This document shows positions 24,725 through 35,810 of a DNA stretch of 64,000 nucleotides, piece after piece. The stretch is taken from contig JAMXDE010000014.1 of the NCBI GenBank assembly GCA_026770025.1, positions 682,001 to 746,000 on the forward strand. Reading direction: 5' to 3'. Positions within the stretch are counted from its first letter, which is position 1; each line of letters begins with the position of its first letter. Source of the stretch: Craspedostauros australis. Lineage: Eukaryota; Bacillariophyta; Bacillariophyceae; Mastogloiales; Achnanthaceae. The position numbers were made by a program, and so were the translations under genes. Below the pieces are notes generated by a model. It saw nothing but the letters and a program-made list of their open reading frames with translations, had not been told where the DNA came from and did no database searches.

Positions 24725-27494
24725 TCACCACAGAATCATGACTCCGTGCTTGTCCACGGACACAACCTCATGACTGCCCTCCTTCGTCGCTGCCGTACCC
24801 CATCCGAATCCACGGACGCTGTCTTTGTGTCCCTTGCAGACAGATTGGAGGGACCCTCCAACCGTCTTCCACACGAAGATATTTCCAAAAGATGATCCAC
24901 ATCCAACATACTTGCCTGTATTGGTACACAGTATTCGAAGAGAAACAGAAAGAGCGAGAAAGGGTGAGAGAGAGAAGGACCCAGGGTGAGTTATCGCAGC
25001 GCGACAATGGGCATTATAGAGCGTACGAGGAGTGAGAAAAGGTGTCAAGCAGAGCAGATAAAGAGAGCGAAATGAAATCGAATGAAATGGCAGGTTTGGC
25101 ATGTATGGACTCAGCAACATGCAACATTTCTACACTCGAGATGAGCCAACGACCCGACCCGTCCACCTACCATCAGGGCTGAATGATGCTGGCGCTCTTG
25201 GGTAGGAAACCTTGAGTTCAGGACTGCCAAATGTTTGCAAGACGGCCCATTTAGTGATGTCAACAATCTTGAGAGAGAAGTCCATTCCATGTGTCAAGAT
25301 CTGGTTTTCAATTTGGGGATGGAACTGTACGGATGTGATTCCACCTTCGTGCAACTCTGATTGATGAATGGTTGCATCATAATTGAAGGGGTCCAGCGAC
25401 GTGAAATAGATTGGATTGGAACGAGTCAAATTGGGTGAGACCATGGATTACGATTGTGTGAAATGTGGTGGATGCGACACGCTGGATGCGAGATGCGATA
25501 TACTAATCCGAACAAGCATGAACGAGCCTCCCTTGGCATGAACGCAAGCATATGTGCTCCCAAGCTCGTACTTACTTGCCATTCCGCCCAACGATCGACC
25601 GCTAATCGTATCCCAGCATTGCAGATATCCATCGGCATGCCCTGAAATGGCTGTCAACCAATCGCTGCCAACATCGATGCAGTTCGGCGACGAAGCGTAG
25701 TAAAAGGATACTGTTTGCTTGTAGGTGTTGCGAGAGATGTCCCACACTTTCAGAGTGCGATCGGACGAACCGGTGATGACAGCCTTGCTCTCCGCAAACA
25801 ACCGCACGCAATTCACCGTCCCCGTGTGCCCAACCAGGTGATGGATCTGCCAAAGGATATTGAACGTGGTGTTGATCGAACGGAAGACAGAACATCGAAC
25901 AATTCTCAAGTGAGATGAATGGATTTCAGATCACAACGCCACATCACACACCGAACAAACGAGGAAGAGTGACAACCGCCTGGATTGCGCTTCAATTCAA
26001 TCGCACAGGCAGCAATGGAGTGTACGCATGGACACAATACTTACCATGCGTTCATTCTCCAGCTCCCACACGCGACAAGTCTTGTCCACGCCCGCAAAGA
26101 GGACAATGCCGTTGGCGATATCGCATGTCAACAGCGAGTTGCTGCCAGCAATCTTGAACATGTTCCGCAGTGCGCCGGTGGATGCATCCCAAACTTTCCC
26201 CAACGAATCCGGACCGCATGTCACGACTAAGCCGCTTCCGCTTTGGTCGTATCTGCGGACCGTCGTTGCGACCACCATGGCAGAACCGTACATTTCGTCC
26301 GCGCAATCGCATGATTGTGCATCAATTGTGGTACATAGCATTTGTTTGCATTGTACGCAACAATGTCGCACCCATCCCATAAATCAAGAGCAACGCAAGG
26401 TAAGGCAAGGCAAGGGAGGAAGATGAGACAAGAAGTAATTTCGAATGTTGCGATTCAAGCCTCTCACTCGAGTGTAGAGTACCCAAGTATTGAGCACATC
26501 CACTGATAAGCAAGCACCTGCATGCAGGCATATTTCTATGCACCGACGTACATGAGCCATGACTCCGCACCGACGGCGAACGTAACTGAGCCTGCTATGA
26601 CCAGATCGAGGAAAAGAAGCCGACTGACCTTGCGGATGTGGCCTCCTTTGTGTGCGCTTGAACTGTCTTAGCTGCAGCTGATGGTGCCACTGATGCAGCC
26701 GCCGCTGTGGATGACGCCGTGGATGACGCCGTCCCTCCATCATCGTTTTCATCTTTCGCCTTCTTTATCTGGATGATCCTCGCATCATCCAGCCACCTCG
26801 TTCTCTCGTCGTGCTTCTGCCGGAAAGTATGCAACGTGCTAACCTCCTTCTTCAAGGCGTCCACGGTGTCCATGAGTTCCGCAATGCTCTGCGACAGCTT
26901 GGTCTTCTCCGTGAGAAACCGCGCCTCGAGGTCATCCTTGGACTTTGCCACCGTCGCATTCTCCTCCTGCATGAGGCGGATGGAATCCTTGAGACCGACA
27001 CACTGCTGTTCCGCCAGCGACATCCTGGCCTCGGCATCCGTGACTTTGCCGGTCAGATGATCCATCCCACGCTGCAGGGTATCGCGTTCCTCCTCCAGGA
27101 TCGATATCTCCTTGTCCTTCTTCGCGTTGAGCATGCGCGCCTCCTCCAGCCCCTTCGTGGTCTCCGCGACCTTGGTCTTCTCCTCATCGCGCATCTGCTC
27201 CGTGCTGGACAGCTCCTCCTGCAGCTTCTCCAGCTGCTCTCGCAGCCTCACTTCGTTCTGCAGCGCGGCTGACTCCCGATTTGCCATGTCCTGTTCGGGA
27301 GCAGCGCCGTCCGCTGACCCCTTGCCCGACGGATGCATCATCCCAATCCGTTTCAGCTCTTCGTACTTTGATTGCAGCTCCTCCACCTCCGCCACCAGAT
27401 CATGGTTGGAGGCGTGGATCGACCAGAAAGGATCCGTCTCACGGGCGTTGCGGTCCAGGATCTGCTGGTGCAATTGATCGTAGATCGATGTCAT
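24725..27494 (-). CDS. ATG16: Autophagy protein ATG16 (coiled coil plus WD40)
   Basis: A multi-exon gene read leftward. Sure exons: 27494-26629 (N-terminus), 25846-25576, 25356-25171 and 24915-24725, with phases matching at each later join. A WD40 exon ending at 26045 (phase 0) is sure, but its start (about 26310) is not. The N-terminus MTSIYDQLHQQILDRNARE matches the ATG5-binding helix of ATG16. A long coiled coil (about residues 30-240) follows, then a Ser/Ala/Thr-rich linker. The C-terminal half is a WD40 propeller with repeats such as SGLVVTCGPDSLGKVWDAST, HTGTVNCV...SSDRTLKVWD and a last SVDKHGVMILW. ATG16 links ATG5-ATG12 to membranes to direct ATG8 lipidation. Between the coiled coil and the first WD repeat a short exon 26591-26552 (RLSYVRRRCGVMAH) is possible, behind a 37-43-nt intron. 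The next exon lacks any AG acceptor upstream. Divergent from adenylosuccinate lyase. Confidence 0.82.
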
Positions 27495-28079
27495 CTTGCT
27501 CGCGCCTTGCTTTCCTGGCTACAGTTGATCAAATAGAGTCCGTTCTGTGCTCCTCCTCTTGTACAACTATGGTACGAGCTATGTGTGCGCATCCTCGTAC
27601 ACACGGACTCCGTCGAGGCTTTGAGCCTTGGATTGGCGCCGCTGCTGCCATCGCTGTTGCTGTCAATGTTCTTCCTGTTCCTGTTCTCGTGTTGTTTTCT
27701 CTACAAAGAAAACTGTGTCGTCGCCACAGTTCCAATCGTGTTTTCGAGATCCTCGATTCAGGTGATCAGACCGGATCAGAACATCGCCTGTCCGGATACC
27801 CGTTTTGGATACCATTTTTTGCGGTCGTGCATGTCATCCACCCAAACAGAAACTCCACGATCTTCTTTTTTGTGCTTGTTTTGGCACGATAGGTGGACTC
27901 AGGATTGTTGTGGTGGGTGTGGTGCGTGGTTGGCGGCGCAGTGATGGGAGGGTCCACGAAAGCATGGCACGAGTTGCCGACGTTCCCATCACAGCAGAAC
28001 AGAGGTGCAACATCTCGCCACAACCCATTTCGAACAGTCCCAACTTGCCACAAGAACGAGAAGAACAAGAAGAACAAAG
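27495..28079. promoter_or_regulatory. Divergent spacer, ATG16 and ADSL
   Basis: 585 bases between divergent start codons. It contains copy 2 of the 16-mer TATGGTACGAGCTATG at 27568-27583. No gene recognised. Confidence 0.5.
27568..27583. repeat. Dispersed 16-mer, copy 2
   Basis: TATGGTACGAGCTATG; 15 of 16 bases as at 11902-11917. Confidence 0.6.
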
Positions 28080-29924
28080 ATGAGCTACGCAGATAAATTC
28101 GTCGAGGCGGCAGCCACATTCCCAGACGATGCGCTTCCAGACAACCGCGTCTACGAGCATCCGTTGGTGCAGCGGTATGCCACCAAGGAAATGTCGTTCA
28201 TCTGGTCGCCGGCCATGAAGTTCACCACCTGGCGCAAGCTCTGGACGGCCCTTGCCACCGCGGAGCAGGAGCTTGGAATCGAGATCTCCGACGAGCAGCT
28301 CGAGGAGATGGTCACCAAGCTCTACGACGTCGACTTCGACCTCGCGGCGAAGAAGGAGGCCGAATTCCGTCACGATGTCATGGGACACGTCCATGCCTTC
28401 GGAGAGGTGGCGCCCAAGGCCATGCCGGTCATCCATCTCGGCGCCACGTCCTGCTACGTCGGTGACAACACCGACCTGGTTCAGATCCGCGACGCGCTCA
28501 AGCTGGTCAAGCGCAAGCTCGTCCAGGTCCTTTCCACCCTCAAGGCTTTCGCGGAGAAGCACCGTGACCTCGCGACGCTGGGGTACACCCACTACCAGCC
28601 GGCCCAGCTGACGACGGTCGGCAAGCGCTGTTGTTTGTGGATGCAGGATCTGGTGCTGGACTTGGAGCGCATCGAGCGCGAGATCGAGGACCTGCCCATG
28701 CGCGGCGTCAAGGGAACCACCGGTACGCAGGCATCTTTCCTGGAATTGTTCGACGGCGATCATGACAAGGTCAAGACGCTCAACAAGCGAGTTTGCGAGC
28801 TCATGGGCTTCAAGAAGGCCATCCCCGTGTCTGGACAGACCTACACGCGAAAGATTGACTTCTCCATCCTCAGCGTGCTCAGCGGCATCGCCCAGTCGGC
28901 GTACAAGATGTGCGGCGACATCCGTCTCCTCGCCAACCTCAAGGAGGTTGAGGAGCCATTCGCGAAGAAGCAGATCGGTTCCAGCGCCATGGCGTACAAG
29001 AGAAATCCCATGCGCAGTGAGCGCGTGTGTTCGTTGGCCAGATACGTGATTGGCCTTCCAAATGCCGCCGCCAACACCCATGCCAACCAGTGGTTCGAGC
29101 GCACCCTCGACGATTCCGCCATCCGTCGCATCATCCTGCCAGAAGGTTTCCTCGCCACGGATGTCATTCTCACGTTGCTCGCCAACATCAGCGACGGCAT
29201 GGTCGTGTGGCCAGAGGTCGTCAAGTCCCACGTCATGGCGGAGCTGCCATTCATGTCCACCGAGGTCATTCTCATGGAATGTAAGTGCAGTACCCTACAG
29301 TGCAGTGCAGTTGCTTGTCGTTGCGTCGGATTCTTTATGGCACATCTTGCGGTTTGGTCGTTCCATTATTTGCTTGGATTACGGGCGACGAAGTGAGAGA
29401 ATGTGCTCGACATGCCGCACTCTGCTCTTCCTATTTGTCCCATGCCACACCTTCGAGGAGCCAACCAATCTCACCATATACCTATGCACGATGCGCCATG
29501 TCTCATACACGAATCTTCTGATGCTTCTTATTTCTTTCCAATCTTATTTCCATGGTCATGTTTATCTCATTCATACCTCGCGCAATGGACTCGTACTCGC
29601 GAAAATCGATTGGATTCAAATCCAACAGGCGTCAAGGCCGGCGGCGATCGTCAGGAATTGCACGAGGCCATCCGCGTTCACTCCATGGATGCCGGCGCCG
29701 TCGTGAAGGGCGAAGGAAAGCCAAATGACCTCCTGGAACGCATCGCCAAGGATCCGTTGTTCGCTGCCATCCATTCTAAGCTCGACACACTCGTCGATCC
29801 AAAGCTCTTCGTCGGTAGAGCGCCAGAGCAGGTCACTGAGTTTTTGGCGGAGGAGATCAATCCGATCCTCGAGGCCAACAAGTCGCTACTTGCCGAGCAG
29901 AGCGTTGACAGTGTCAATGTCTAA
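28080..29924 (+). CDS. ADSL: Adenylosuccinate lyase
   Basis: Two exons, 28080-29280 and 29629-29924, phase 1, with a 348-nt GTAAGT...CAG intron; product 498 aa. The protein follows the eukaryotic ADSL pattern: [20 protein letters not shown] near the start, [27 protein letters not shown] and [14 protein letters not shown] with the catalytic His region. The fumarate-lyase signature follows as [15 protein letters not shown] (about residues 300-314). Human ADSL has Pro where this has Ala after SSAM. Exon 2 holds the C-terminal helical domain starting [17 protein letters not shown]. The enzyme works twice in purine synthesis: it releases fumarate from SAICAR and from adenylosuccinate. No targeting signal is visible, so it is probably cytosolic. 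Confidence 0.96.
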
Positions 29925-30253
29925 ACTTGTCTTGGAATCAATTTCAACGCACTCCAGTGGAGTAAACAGTGGGAGAGAGGGAGACGGAGAAAAGAAAGCC
30001 GGGTACACAGGTACTGATCCACAAATGCAATCGTCCTGCTCTACAATCATCCTAGAACGCAAACAGTCTCAAATCGACGTTATCATTCAATCGTCCACGC
30101 GGCTGCGTTTGCGGAAGGATCAAATTGTGCAAGCGTCAGAGTCTGGTATTATTCCCTCCAGAGAGAGAGAGAGAGATTAGGCTTCTGCGTGATGCATTCC
30201 TGCCGTACTGATAGTCTTGCCAATGAAGGCAAATACTAATAGAGTAGCACAGT
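29925..30253. other. Convergent 3' spacer
   Basis: About 330 bases between ADSL and the SRPBCC-like gene; contains a short (GA)n run near 30160-30177. Nothing else seen. Confidence 0.6.
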
Positions 30254-31009
30254 TTACACAATCGTAGCGGTCGCAGCGACGTCGTTCGCACGAGCCATAG
30301 ATTCGGCATTGGCATCCGCTGGAGGTGGAGCACTCCCATCACCATCGTCAGCGGCACCGGCAGCGTTCTCCGATCCGGCATTCCTGGACCTGCCTCTACC
30401 AGATCTTCCATTCCCTGGCCTTCGATTCCCAGAACGCTCATTCTCAGAAGTGCTGTTGGAACTGCGCAGCATCTCCTTCTTCATCGTGGGCCCTGTTCGT
30501 TTCAAGAGCTTCAGCGTGCTCTTCATGTACTCCTTCTGCAGATCCTGAAACGCCAACGCGCCCAGTCCGAATGTCGGCAGCGTGACCATGAGCTTCAGCT
30601 TGAAGTCGATCGTCCAATGCACCAGGTAGTTGTTCAACTTGGCGTTGTCACCTGCCCCATTCTCACCATCCTCCTCCTGCGGCGCCTCCGTGATGTTGAC
30701 CGTTCCACGATAATGCTTCAACTTGGTGGGACCGAAATCGTGGCCGCTGTTGAATTCGGCAAGCCTGTCGAGATCCGTGACCATGGCATACTCCAGCAAT
30801 CCGGCATCTTTGTCGATCGTGGTGATCTCCACCACGATGTCGCCCACGCCAGTCTCAATGAGCATGCCCTTGCGGATTTGCCGGGCACCGCGACAGGCAG
30901 GCGCGAACTTGCGATTGCTCTGGAACAGCCACATGTCCAGGAACAGATTCACGAAGTTGCGCAGACCGAATTCGCACTGTGCGCGGGTTTCTTTCGTTGC
31001 GATGGGCAT
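30254..31009 (-). CDS. SRPBCC/START-like ligand-binding domain protein
   Basis: Single exon, 251 aa, starting at MPIATKETRAQCE. An upstream in-frame ATG at 31171 would add 54 residues without a clear signal. The first ~165 residues look like a polyketide-cyclase/SRPBCC fold: TRAQCEFGLRNFVNLFLDMW, RKGMLIETGVGDIVVEITTID, YRGTVNITEAP, HWTIDFKLKLMVTLPTFG, then a long C-terminal helix. Such proteins bind hydrophobic ligands; here the ligand is unknown. The tail (about residues 180-251) is low-complexity with SGNRRPGNGRSGRGRSRN, an Arg-Gly-rich segment resembling RNA-binding tails, then acidic and Ala-rich. Divergent from the next gene with a short 470-base spacer. Confidence 0.6.
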   Translation of the reverse strand: MPIATKETRAQCEFGLRNFVNLFLDMWLFQSNRKFAPACRGARQIRKGMLIETGVGDIVVEITTIDKDAGLLEYAMVTDLDRLAEFNSGHDFGPTKLKHYRGTVNITEAPQEEDGENGAGDNAKLNNYLVHWTIDFKLKLMVTLPTFGLGALAFQDLQKEYMKSTLKLLKRTGPTMKKEMLRSSNSTSENERSGNRRPGNGRSGRGRSRNAGSENAAGAADDGDGSAPPPADANAESMARANDVAATATIV

Positions 31010-31479
31010 GATCGCGATGAGTGAGGATTGTGAATTGTGAATTGTGAGGATGAAGCGAGAATGAGGGTTGAGAGGAAACAGATGAAAGTCTTGCCTGAAA
31101 GGAGATTGCCGAATGGGTCTCTCTTTGTGATTGCGAGTCTGCGCAGGTGCGAATGCGACTGTTGTGGACACAGAAGACCATGCCGAATTGGAGAAAACAG
31201 AAGTGTCAGCAGAAGCCGTTTAGTTTCGGGAGTTGCGGCAAATTAAATGTTTGTGTCATATTGACCTTCGCGTCAACAAGGATCGAATCTGCTGTCTCTT
31301 GTGTGTCATACTTGTGACTTCGGAAACATCCTGTGCCTCACCACTTCATGCCATAGTCGTAGCTCGCGCCAACTCATACACCAAAGGTGTTGCAGTTGGA
31401 ATCACTCCATGCGTCCTTTCACTCTCATAAAACACAGTCCTACGTATAATAGCTCGACTCATAAGACAATTGACAAAGC
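31010..31479. promoter_or_regulatory. Short divergent spacer
   Basis: 470 bases between the SRPBCC-like gene and the ubiquitin-like-domain gene. No motif stands out beyond short GTGAATTGTGAATTGTGA direct repeats near 31029-31046. Confidence 0.5.
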
Positions 31480-33198
31480 ATGGGCTCGTGTCGGATACGG
31501 ATCGATGTGGCTACGGAGTTGCTGCCCCGCAACAGCAAGGATGCATCCTTCGTCCAAGAGTTCAGTTCGGACACCACCGTTCGGGAAGTCGCCGAGAGCT
31601 GCTCCGCACTGTGGCGGCTCTTTCATGACAGCAGCAGGAATAGCAGTGAGGACACGGCCGAGCGATCATTCCGTCTGTGGGATTGCACGTTGAATCCTGC
31701 GAAGGATATTTCGGATTGGCCAACCGTGAAGTACCCGCACGAGAAGGGACCCAAGAGCATCACGCTGTTTGATGCTGGATTGTTCCCATCCGGGCGATGG
31801 CTTGCGCTTCCGAAGGATGCTGATCCCTCCAAAGCATTCTCAGTGGAGTACGATGACTACCAGTACAACGCCGGACCGAATGCGCCTTTGCAACAACAGC
31901 AGCAGCAGCAACAGACAGCGTCAAGGGGGGAAGCATCGCAGGGTGTCAAACTGAACAACATGAGCAATACAGCGTTGCCATCTCAGGTATTGCATTCCGT
32001 GACGCAGCGATTCGAATACGAAGACAGTGCCACTCAGACTGCAGACAATGGAAACGGCATCTCACAACCCAACGCGAACGCACGCGCCGAACAAGACCGC
32101 AAGCGCCTCGCGGAACGCTTTCGCAAGCTCGATGCCAAGATCGCCAAGCTGGACCAAGCGCAAAACGTCAAGAATGCCAACGTCACGGTTCAGGTCCGCA
32201 ACATGCTCATCAAATCACGCGCTACGGGAGATCAGCGGTTAAAGATGCAGGATCGTCGGTACTTTCGCTGCGTGCTGGATCATCATGGTGAGGCATCGCA
32301 ACAGTACAAGTACTTTTCACCGCAAGATTCCTTTGCGCGCATCACGGAGACCTTTGGGAAGGAACTCAGGGAGCGGGTGGAAGTCTTGGTGGTGTCGCAA
32401 GCAGGCGAAAATGATGATGATGGTGGCGACGATAGCCACAGTGATATTGGAGATGATGTGGCGTATGAAAGGCTGTCTGGGCCCATGCGGATATACGAGG
32501 CGATAGAGATAGGGGCGTTGCGACAGGATACGGTGAATACGATCATAGTTCGGTGGTTCCCTGCCAGTCAGGAATACACTCCGGCATTTCAGCAGAAGGG
32601 AGTAACGGATGATGTGAAGATGCTGGGAGATGCAGACTCATCGGGCGCCAAGCCGCAACCGACAACAACGATATCGGCGCAAACAACAAGTGCCAACGAC
32701 GCCAAAGACGACAGCGATGCTACGATGACAGACAAAGTAACTGCTTCACCCGAAGGCACATCAATCATTGTAGATGACGGCACGCTTGCAGCTACCCTCG
32801 CCAAGATCAAGGGCAGAGCTAAGAAGACAAAGCAAACAGCCAAGCAACTCGCGACGTTGGAAAAGGTGCGTCAAATGAAGATGAAGTCCAAAGCCAAAGG
32901 CGATGCCAAACGCGTCCCCAAGATGGACCAGCGCTTTTTCTTGGAGGTCGTTCAAGTTGGAGGCAACAAGCCGACTCCAGAATTCAAATTCTACGACAAG
33001 CGTGATTCGCCATCCAAGCTGCTTGCGGAAGGCCAGGCGAAGGACACGATGGAGATCGTTGCCGTTGTTCGTCAGGATGGGGAATCTGATGTCACTTTCC
33101 TTCTGATCCAGGATGTTAACACGCGATTTCAGGACTTTGAACAGAGAGGCATCCTGAAGATGTTCGGGACGGTTCTGCTTCGGCCAAAGCAAGGTTGA
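31480..33198 (+). CDS. Protein with tandem ZFAND1-type ubiquitin-like domains
   Basis: Single exon, 572 aa. The N-terminal ~110 residues look like a divergent ubiquitin-like fold (VATELLPRNSKDASFVQEFS, ending FDAGLFPSGRWLAL). Two similar C-terminal units follow, at about residues 233-365 and 456-570. Each begins with a basic helix and the pattern (M/K)xxKS(R/K)AxGDxR...MxxR(Y/F)F, then a strand and KFYDKRDSP or KYFSPQDSF. This is the pattern I know from the C-terminal ubiquitin-like domain of AN1-type zinc finger protein ZFAND1, which contacts p97/Cdc48 and the proteasome in stress-granule clearance. Here no AN1 finger is present. A poly-Gln run (about residue 140) and acidic linkers separate the domains. 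A role in Cdc48 or proteasome adaptor work is inference. Confidence 0.6.
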   Translation: MGSCRIRIDVATELLPRNSKDASFVQEFSSDTTVREVAESCSALWRLFHDSSRNSSEDTAERSFRLWDCTLNPAKDISDWPTVKYPHEKGPKSITLFDAGLFPSGRWLALPKDADPSKAFSVEYDDYQYNAGPNAPLQQQQQQQQTASRGEASQGVKLNNMSNTALPSQVLHSVTQRFEYEDSATQTADNGNGISQPNANARAEQDRKRLAERFRKLDAKIAKLDQAQNVKNANVTVQVRNMLIKSRATGDQRLKMQDRRYFRCVLDHHGEASQQYKYFSPQDSFARITETFGKELRERVEVLVVSQAGENDDDGGDDSHSDIGDDVAYERLSGPMRIYEAIEIGALRQDTVNTIIVRWFPASQEYTPAFQQKGVTDDVKMLGDADSSGAKPQPTTTISAQTTSANDAKDDSDATMTDKVTASPEGTSIIVDDGTLAATLAKIKGRAKKTKQTAKQLATLEKVRQMKMKSKAKGDAKRVPKMDQRFFLEVVQVGGNKPTPEFKFYDKRDSPSKLLAEGQAKDTMEIVAVVRQDGESDVTFLLIQDVNTRFQDFEQRGILKMFGTVLLRPKQG

Positions 33199-33683
33199 TT
33201 CCATGAGATGTGAGGGCGCTCCCCACTTCAGCAGTACTCGAGGACTGTTGGGCCGAACGCCACAGAGTAGACTATTGGAATGAGTTCTCAGAACTCAAAG
33301 AAAGTCAAACACTACACGTACTGGTGGCTCTTGAATTGAAGCGACTTCAACGGATAGATGGAACGATGAACTAGAACAGCAGGCAATAGTACGTCTGCAT
33401 TGAATATACCCACTGGATAGGAGTACATGTATTATTATTGTTTGGTATCGACTGCAGCCAGACAAGTCCACAACAAATGGTGTTGACTTCAGAGGATGAA
33501 TCAGTTCGGTTCGATCTGGTCCTTTTTGGTGAGGTTTCTATTCATTTCTTGTTGCTTCGGAGCTCTGGTGCTCAAGTGTGCTGTTTCATCATCATCATCA
33601 TGGTTGCAGCCATCACCATTTGGAAGGCGCCATTCTTGCTCGTGCTGAACAGATTGATCACTCTGCGAGTACTTGTCCTTCCT
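33199..33683. other. Convergent 3' spacer
   Basis: About 485 bases between the UBL gene and RPB6. A TCATCATCATCATG run is near 33588-33602. Nothing else seen. Confidence 0.6.
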
Positions 33684-34145
33684 CTAATCCACGATGAGCT
33701 CATCGATGCTCCAATCTTCGTGACTCCCATCCGGCAAGTACCTTCGGATGATGATCGGTATTTTTCGTTCTCTCAGTTCCTTCTCGGCGATCCGAAGCGG
33801 ATCCGTCTCTCCGTCCAGATCCACCATGACGGGAGCGTTCATGCTGATTTGCAACGCCCGGGTTCCCAGCACGCGTGCCTTTTCGTATTTCGTGAGATAC
33901 CGCGTCGTGATGCGTTCGGACGATGCGGTTCCTGCCGACACGACCGCATCTCCCTCGCCGCCCCCCATGGCATCGTCGCGTTCTCCCGTCACGTCGAGGG
34001 CATCATCGTCTCCGGCGCCGACCTCATCCTCGGGACGTTCTGCCATGTCGGCGTCGTCCACCTCCTCATCCTTGCCTCCTCCGAAGACGCCGCCGGAATT
34101 GTCAAAGCCCTTGTCGGCACCGATTGGGTCTTCGTCGTCGCTCAT
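33684..34145 (-). CDS. RPB6: RNA polymerase I/II/III subunit RPABC2 (RPB6)
   Basis: Single exon, 153 aa, starting at [13 protein letters not shown], the usual acidic start. The N-terminal ~75 residues are acidic and disordered (D/E/G). The conserved C-terminal domain begins at about residue 80: [20 protein letters not shown], then [41 protein letters not shown], and ends in [11 protein letters not shown]. This is the omega-like subunit common to all three nuclear polymerases, which helps assemble the largest subunit. Length and motifs are normal. The next gene (RING E3) lies upstream on the same strand. Confidence 0.97.
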   Translation of the reverse strand: MSDDEDPIGADKGFDNSGGVFGGGKDEEVDDADMAERPEDEVGAGDDDALDVTGERDDAMGGGEGDAVVSAGTASSERITTRYLTKYEKARVLGTRALQISMNAPVMVDLDGETDPLRIAEKELRERKIPIIIRRYLPDGSHEDWSIDELIVD

Positions 34146-34703
34146 TGTGTATGTGTATTGAGGGGGATCGCCTTGCTTTGCTTTGGCTTTGGCTTTCTCT
34201 ATCACTTTGGATCTCTTGTTGCGGAGCAGGAGGTATAGCGGTGCTTTGTCTACGAGTATGGATATGCCGTCCACAAGTCGAAGAAGGTGAATAGAAGTGG
34301 CAACTTTGTGGTGATGGATCTCCCTGCTGTTGCTTGTTGTCGTCTGTGGGTTTCTGTTGTTGTCTGTGGTTGTTGTGTTTGTGTTTCGGTTGGGGTTGGC
34401 CTGTGTTTGGTTGGCAGCCAGTAGCTGTCTCACAATACTGTCATTCTTCCCTGGTACCTTGTCTATGGTACCCAGTGCTGTCCTGCATCCTCGTTCTTGT
34501 TTCTCATCGAGCTTTTCACTCCTGAATTGACCATTTCATGGTTCATGTTGGATCAGGGTACAATCCAAACGCACACCTAAACTAGGACACAAGAGATAGA
34601 GCTGTGTGGAATAAAGTATGATGCTAATGCCTACCGTGCGCTTTTGAGTACAAGTATGTTTGTGTGTTCGTGTTGGCACAATCTATGGAGGTTGTTCCGT
34701 CCA
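34146..34703. other. Spacer upstream of RPB6
   Basis: About 560 bases; RPB6 promoter and the 3' UTR of the RING gene. On the minus strand it is rich in CAACAAC/ACAACAGACA sequence (5' UTR side). No gene recognised. Confidence 0.6.
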
Positions 34704-35810
34704 TCAGAAATTCTTCCAGAAATCATAGTTTCTGTATGTGCTTGTATCTCGGTCCTTCGATTGGCCTTGGAGGTCCCCAAGGTTCGTGTAGCCTTCGTCC
34801 ATCCTGGATCTCTTGTTGCTTACACCATCGCCTTCCCAATCCACACGGCACAATGGGCACTTCTGACTATCCTGTGCCTGTGACTGCAGCCAACTGCGGA
34901 TGCAATCTTCATGAAAGTTGGCACCACACTGGGCCTTGCAGAATGTGCACTGGCCTCCAGTTGAAAGAGGGTCGAAGCAGATAGGACAATCATCGGCTTC
35001 ATTAATGTCCTGTTGACGGCATTCCATCCCTTCCACTTGCTCTCGCTTTTTGGATCCGTCCTTCAGTTGCGCGTACGCGGTCTGAACTGTGCCCTTTGCC
35101 ATGACGCCATTGCCTCGCACGGTGTTCCAACGCTTGCGAAAGTCTGCGAACATCTTCTTGAGTTCACCACTGGTCCACGCCTGCTGATAAATGAGGCGGC
35201 ACTTGTGACTGACACCCATGACCTTCAACAGCACGAAGAGGATGTGCTTGCACAAATCGTTGTTCTTTGCATGATCTGGGCACGTGCAGGTTGGAATTCG
35301 CTCGATGTCGACGTTGTACACGTTTCCCGTGGATCCCAGAACCACAAATTGGCAGTACAAGCCGTCAGGTTCATTGTCGCTGTCATCACCGGCGTTGCTA
35401 TCGCCGTCGTCGTTGCCGTCGCCATCATCGTCGTTGTTGCCATCGTCTGTCTTCTGCCTTGCGGCCGCAGCAACCGAAGATTCGGGATCCGGGATATCGC
35501 CACATTCCACCAAGAATAGCCGTTGCTGCCTTGCCCTTTCGATCCGATCCCACACCTTCTGGGGACACCGTGATCGGAGAGCCTTGAGCCTCTCCTCGGG
35601 CTTCGCATGTGGATCAAATTCCAGACCTTCCTGCTTGGGTCGGCCTTCCGCCACACGTCGCTTCTCACGTTCTTCCACGAATCTCTTGCGCAGCGCCGAT
35701 GATGCCCCTAATGTGCTCCGGTTCCATTGATAGAGAACTTGGCGCAGATCATTGATGCTCAGATCCAAAGGATTGACGGTCCAGATGTCGAACCAAAGTT
35801 GATCTGGCAT
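34704..35810 (-). CDS. SWIM-RING E3 ubiquitin ligase (ZSWIM2/MEX-like)
   Basis: Single exon, 368 aa. The N-terminal half is basic and helical, with a run of about 35 Asp/Asn/Gly residues (about 125-160). A SWIM zinc finger CTCPDHAKNNDLCKH lies at about residues 175-190 (C-x-C-x(n)-C-x-H), after a VYNVDIERIPTC strand. A RING at about 270-320 reads CPICFDPL...CTFCKAQCGANFHEDCIRSWL...CPLC, with all zinc ligands present. SWIM plus RING is the order of ZSWIM2/MEX-type E3 ligases and of several algal and fungal proteins; these transfer ubiquitin from E2 to target proteins. The C-terminus ends in a Tyr/Asp-rich tail. The substrate is unknown. Confidence 0.88.
   Translation of the reverse strand: MPDQLWFDIWTVNPLDLSINDLRQVLYQWNRSTLGASSALRKRFVEEREKRRVAEGRPKQEGLEFDPHAKPEERLKALRSRCPQKVWDRIERARQQRLFLVECGDIPDPESSVAAAARQKTDDGNNDDDGDGNDDGDSNAGDDSDNEPDGLYCQFVVLGSTGNVYNVDIERIPTCTCPDHAKNNDLCKHILFVLLKVMGVSHKCRLIYQQAWTSGELKKMFADFRKRWNTVRGNGVMAKGTVQTAYAQLKDGSKKREQVEGMECRQQDINEADDCPICFDPLSTGGQCTFCKAQCGANFHEDCIRSWLQSQAQDSQKCPLCRVDWEGDGVSNKRSRMDEGYTNLGDLQGQSKDRDTSTYRNYDFWKNF

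Noticed and set aside
27834-29231. 465-codon minus-strand ORF
   Set aside because: Antisense shadow of adenylosuccinate lyase; no family motif.
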